Assembly (NCBI GenBank): GCA_029941865.1
Contig: JAPYTO010000022.1
Span: 1 to 47,648 of the forward strand
Direction: 5' to 3'
DNA: 47,648 nucleotides
Origin: Fuerstiella sp.
GTDB lineage: Bacteria; Planctomycetota; Planctomycetia; Planctomycetales; Planctomycetaceae
Shown here one piece after another: positions 44,741 to 47,648 of this stretch. Both the position numbers and the translations under genes were made by a program. The notes under the pieces were generated by a model that saw only the letters and a program-made list of their open reading frames with translations, was not told where the DNA came from and searched no databases. Numbering within the stretch: the stretch's first letter is position 1; each line of letters opens with the position of its first letter.

Positions 44741-45487
44741 ATGGCTGAGATTGTCGTGAAAGAAATTCTGGAAGCTGGCGTTCACTACGGGCACCGTTCC
44801 AGTCGCTGGAATCCCAAAATGCGACCGTATATTTACGGTCGTCGCAATCAGATCCACATCATCGATATCAAAGAAACGATTCGTGGTCTGATTCGAGCGA
44901 AGAAATATCTGATGCGAGTCGCCGCGCAGGGAAGCTTGATCCTGTTTGTCGGGACCAAGCGTCAGGCGGCAGCGGCACTGGAAGAACTGGCCACTGACTG
45001 CAACATGCCGTTCTGTACCGAACGCTGGTTGGGTGGCACGCTGACCAACTTCCGAACGGTCCGCAGTCGCCTGAAACGCCTGGAAGAACTTGAGGCGCTC
45101 CGGGAATCGGGCGAACTGGCGACGTACAGCAAGAAGATGCAGTCCACGCTGCTGCGTGAGTATCGCAAAATTTACCGCAACCTGAACGGGATTCGAGACA
45201 TGAATCGCCTGCCGGAGTGCCTGGTTGTGGTTGACCCCAATAAAGAAAAGAACGCTGTCCACGAAGCTCATCTGCTGGGCATCAAGGTTGTCGCTCTGAT
45301 CGATACGGATTCGGATCCGGACATCGTCGACCTGCCGATTCCCGGCAACGACGACAGTCTGCGTTCTATTCGTCTGATTGCTCAACACCTTTGTGACGCC
45401 GTAAAACAGGGCAAGTCTCTGCGACCGAATGAACCGAAAAAGGTGGATCAGTCCGCAGAGCCGAAGCCGGTTCCCTCCATTGGCTAG
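44741..45487 (+). CDS. rpsB: 30S ribosomal protein uS2
   Basis: A 248-residue ribosomal protein S2, component of the small subunit. The start is ATG 44741, where CAGGAGATCGGCT gives a strong ribosome site and the protein begins [20 protein letters not shown]. The frame to 44612 is only leader. Conserved blocks include [32 protein letters not shown] and [20 protein letters not shown] short Lys/Pro tail follows. It begins the usual rpsB-tsf-pyrH order. A strong terminator-like hairpin lies just after its stop, so tsf may partly depend on read-through or have its own promoter. Confidence 0.96.
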   Translation: MAEIVVKEILEAGVHYGHRSSRWNPKMRPYIYGRRNQIHIIDIKETIRGLIRAKKYLMRVAAQGSLILFVGTKRQAAAALEELATDCNMPFCTERWLGGTLTNFRTVRSRLKRLEELEALRESGELATYSKKMQSTLLREYRKIYRNLNGIRDMNRLPECLVVVDPNKEKNAVHEAHLLGIKVVALIDTDSDPDIVDLPIPGNDDSLRSIRLIAQHLCDAVKQGKSLRPNEPKKVDQSAEPKPVPSIG

Positions 45488-45512
45488 GGAACGTTCGGAA
45501 GACAACGAGCTC

Positions 45513-45539
45513 AGCCCGGCGCTTTGACGGCGCCGGGCT
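45513..45539 (+). terminator. Terminator or attenuator hairpin between rpsB and tsf
   Basis: AGCCCGGCGC (45513-45522) and GCGCCGGGCT (45530-45539) form a perfect 10-bp stem around TTTGACG, 25 bases after the rpsB stop. The following TTACCGTTT has only a weak T content. It could separate rpsB and tsf expression levels. Confidence 0.65.
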
Positions 45540-45692
45540 TACCGTTTCAGCTGTCGGTGTCGTCGCTGTTTCTTAATACTACCCCATTACAACACGGACG
45601 TTTTCCACTCACCCACCGTTGAGTTCGTCCCGGGGAAACTCAACTGCCAACCGCCTGTTTGACGGTGGCTAAAACTTCAGGAGACTCAGAAA

Positions 45693-46529
45693 ATGGCAGA
45701 CATCACAGCTGCTGCTGTCAAAGCTTTGCGAGACCGAACCGACCTTCCGATGATGGAGTGCAAGAAAGCCCTTGTCGCGGCTGAAGGTGACGCAGAAAAA
45801 GCGGTCGAAATCCTCAAAGAACAGTTTCAGAAGATCGCCGACAAGCGAGCAGACAATTCGACCGAAGAAGGCCGCATCTTCTTCGCGGCCAAAGACGACG
45901 GATCGGAAGCCGCCATGGTTGAGATTCAGTGCGAATCACCACCGGTGGCCACCGGAGAATCTCTGGAAGCTCTGGGCACAGCCATGGTCAACCAGTTGCT
46001 GAACGGCCCCGGAGCGGAATCACCGGACGAACTGATGGGGCAGACGCCCGACGGTTCCGAAGTTACCCTGCAAACGTCGTACGAAGAATTCGTGAACAAA
46101 ATTCGCGAGAAGACAGTCGTCAATCGAGTACAGAGGGTCGCTGGGCCAGTCGGTGGTTACATCCACCATGACTATAAAACGGGCGTTATGTTTCAGGCCA
46201 AGGGCGAAGCAAAGAATCCTGAGATTCTGCGTGACGTCGCCATGCATGTAGCAGCCCTGCAACCGACCGTCTGCACTCCGGACGGCCTGGACGTTGCTGC
46301 TGTTCAGGAAGAACGGAATCGTCTGTCGGAAGAGGCCAAAGCCACGGGTAAGCCCGAAAACATTATTGACAAAATTGTTGATGGCCGAATGAAGAATTAC
46401 TACGTCGAACAGGGTGTACTGCTGGCTCAGGCTTTTGCCAAAGACGACACCAAGTCTGTCGAAAAAGCTTTGTCCGAAGCAGGCCTCGAGGCCGTTGCCT
46501 TCTGCCGCTGGCAGGTTGGTGGCGCGTAG
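45693..46529 (+). CDS. tsf: Elongation factor Ts
   Basis: A 278-residue factor that exchanges GDP for GTP on EF-Tu. It begins [20 protein letters not shown], and CAGGAGACTCAGAAA gives the ribosome site. The N-terminal UBA-like helix block is followed by [21 protein letters not shown]. The usual LREKGLAxAxKK segment is replaced by [13 protein letters not shown]. The core has the [16 protein letters not shown]-type dimerisation pattern, here [19 protein letters not shown]. Length is normal. It lies 205 bases after rpsB and 25 bases before pyrH. The variant N-terminal motif still suits the EF-Tu interaction, but this is not tested. Confidence 0.94.
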   Translation: MADITAAAVKALRDRTDLPMMECKKALVAAEGDAEKAVEILKEQFQKIADKRADNSTEEGRIFFAAKDDGSEAAMVEIQCESPPVATGESLEALGTAMVNQLLNGPGAESPDELMGQTPDGSEVTLQTSYEEFVNKIREKTVVNRVQRVAGPVGGYIHHDYKTGVMFQAKGEAKNPEILRDVAMHVAALQPTVCTPDGLDVAAVQEERNRLSEEAKATGKPENIIDKIVDGRMKNYYVEQGVLLAQAFAKDDTKSVEKALSEAGLEAVAFCRWQVGGA

Positions 46530-46554
46530 TTCAATCCCATTTTGAGGCGTGATG

Positions 46555-47304
46555 ATGTCCGAAAGCAAAATTGTACCGGCCTACAAGCGAGTTTTGTTGA
46601 AGCTCAGCGGCGAAAGTTTCTGCCGCGAAGGTGAGTCCGGCATCGCGATGGCTGAGCTGTCAAGTATCACGCAGCAGCTCAAGGAAGTGGTTGATGCCGG
46701 AGTCCAACTGGCCATCGTCTGTGGTGGTGGCAACATTCTGCGCGGCAAGCAGTTTTCGGAAGCCAGTGACATCATCATCCCGTCGACCGCCCATTACATG
46801 GGTATGCTGGGTACTGTCATCAACGCCCTGGCACTGCAGGACGCGTTGGAAAGCGTTGGAGTAGCGACTCGAATTCAGAGTGCGATCCGGATGGAAGGTG
46901 TGGCCGAGCCATTCATTCGACGTCGTTGCATCCGGCACCTGGAGAAAGGTCGAGTCGTCATTCTGGCGGCTGGTACCGGCAGCCCGTTCGTCACAACGGA
47001 TACAGCCGCCGCTCTGCGGGCTCGCGAAATCGATGCCGAAATCGTCCTGAAGGGGACAAAAGTGGACGGAGTGTATTCCGATGACCCCATGAAAAACCCA
47101 CACGCCATTCGGTACACAGAAATCTCTTACCGCGAAGTGCTCGATCAAAACCTGCAGGTGATGGATGCGCAGGCCTTTCACCACTGCATGGAACAGAAGC
47201 TGCCGATCATTGTCTTCAACTACAAACGAGTGGGCAACATTGGACGTGCCATTGCCGGTGAAGCGATCGGCACACGGGTTTCCGCCGAGGGCAAACCGTC
47301 CTGA
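46555..47304 (+). CDS. pyrH: UMP kinase
   Basis: A 249-residue amino acid kinase-fold enzyme that converts UMP to UDP for nucleotide synthesis. Visible motifs are [36 protein letters not shown] and [12 protein letters not shown]. It is cytoplasmic and typically a hexamer regulated by GTP and UTP. The start is ambiguous among GTG 46549, ATG 46552 and ATG 46555. TTTGAGGCG before it fits 46555 best (seven-base spacing). It lies 25 bases after tsf. The usual next gene frr is not found in the 344 bases that remain in the window. Confidence 0.94.
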   Translation: MSESKIVPAYKRVLLKLSGESFCREGESGIAMAELSSITQQLKEVVDAGVQLAIVCGGGNILRGKQFSEASDIIIPSTAHYMGMLGTVINALALQDALESVGVATRIQSAIRMEGVAEPFIRRRCIRHLEKGRVVILAAGTGSPFVTTDTAAALRAREIDAEIVLKGTKVDGVYSDDPMKNPHAIRYTEISYREVLDQNLQVMDAQAFHHCMEQKLPIIVFNYKRVGNIGRAIAGEAIGTRVSAEGKPS

Positions 47305-47648
47305 TCTGTAGATCGCGTTAAACGCAGCCCGAGCGATCTTCGCTCCCCCGCCACGTTCCGCAAAACGCTGTGCCGTCCCCGTCACGATAATCTTCGCAGC
47401 GACGCTGTGGGCGACGTATTTCGGCATCAAAGCACCATACCGTCCGGCACAATTGCTGCGCCGTCGTGAGCATTTGACGCCTGGGACTTGTGTCTCGGCG
47501 GCTCTTCATGGGACGCCGCCATGCGTGCTCAGGCGTTGCCGGAACGCGATGCCGCCGACGCGCCGCAATCAGGTGCCGATTTTGCCACCTCCGACGCATG
47601 CGGGCTGTTGATTTAATTTCGAATAAAGACAGGAGGTTGGCCTGTTGG
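47305..47648. other. Terminal gap, no frr seen
   Basis: The last 344 bases hold no recognised gene. A small GAGCGA/TCGCTC hairpin lies at 47331-47345, 27 bases after the pyrH stop, and a minus-strand 93-codon frame (47318-47599) is Arg/Cys-rich and unsupported. AGGAGG at 47631-47636 is a strong ribosome site pointing right. A TTG lies at 47645, or a start codon may lie just beyond the window. Confidence 0.45.

Noticed and set aside
47318-47599. A 93-codon Arg/Cys-rich minus-strand ORF
   Set aside because: Composition looks like a shadow frame in GC-rich sequence. Cysteines are not in a pattern that I recognise.
1-47648. CRISPR array, tRNA, rRNA, prophage, complete insertion sequence
   Set aside because: No regularly spaced repeats, no T-loop-like sequences in a cloverleaf setting, and no transposase, integrase or phage structural gene was seen on either strand.

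Overview
The window looks like a planctomycete chromosome segment, probably from the Planctomycetaceae or a Fuerstiella-like marine lineage. I infer this from gene content. It has a DUF1559 pseudopilin-like protein, an orphan DUF1501 protein, a double DUF1080 lipoprotein, two secreted PQQ-type beta-propellers beginning near WPSWRGP, a seven-repeat FG-GAP/VCBS protein, a Tat-type Gfo/Idh/MocA oxidoreductase, and housekeeping genes scattered singly between long non-coding gaps. No tRNA, rRNA, CRISPR array, prophage or transposase gene was recognised.

Layout. 1-12.8 kb: M32 carboxypeptidase and acetolactate synthase large subunit (minus), a tandem protease/pseudoprotease with a nested PDZ, an SDR, small unknowns including a ferredoxin-like protein, a Gfo/Idh/MocA protein, an HDAC-like deacetylase and a DUF1559 protein. 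13-19 kb: a three-gene signalling cluster of two paralogous receiver-HATPase proteins followed, with an ATGA overlap, by a PAS/PAS/PAS/GAF hybrid histidine kinase with two receivers and an Hpt domain. 19-26.3 kb (minus): fabH-thiL, then rpmE2-prfA-prmC-murA. 26.6-40.6 kb: secreted and metabolic accessory genes, hemQ, a reductase with a possible SCP2-like tail, and an MFS transporter. 40.6-47.6 kb: yacG, aspS, an RsbW-like kinase and STAS antagonist pair, and rpsB-tsf-pyrH with no frr before the window ends.

How genes may work together. The receiver-HATPase proteins share their C-terminal signature (GFDP..PDPTD...GRG..MMR) with the stand-alone RsbW-like protein at 43.1-43.6 kb, which sits beside a STAS antagonist. 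I infer, but cannot prove, that the phosphorelay at 13-19 kb feeds a partner-switching type of output. PrmC methylates the GGQ glutamine of RF1, which is encoded next to it.

Non-coding structure is the more unusual part. A 132-bp palindromic MITE-like element sits exactly at the aspS stop codon, so the stop appears to be built from a duplicated TA plus the element's first base. A RAYT/REP-type palindrome lies before the receiver-HATPase genes. The 10-mer GGCTCGTGGG (CCCACGAGCC on the plus strand) lies 28-29 nt after the stop codons of three unrelated minus-strand genes, with an extra copy in a duplicated gene tail at the left edge.
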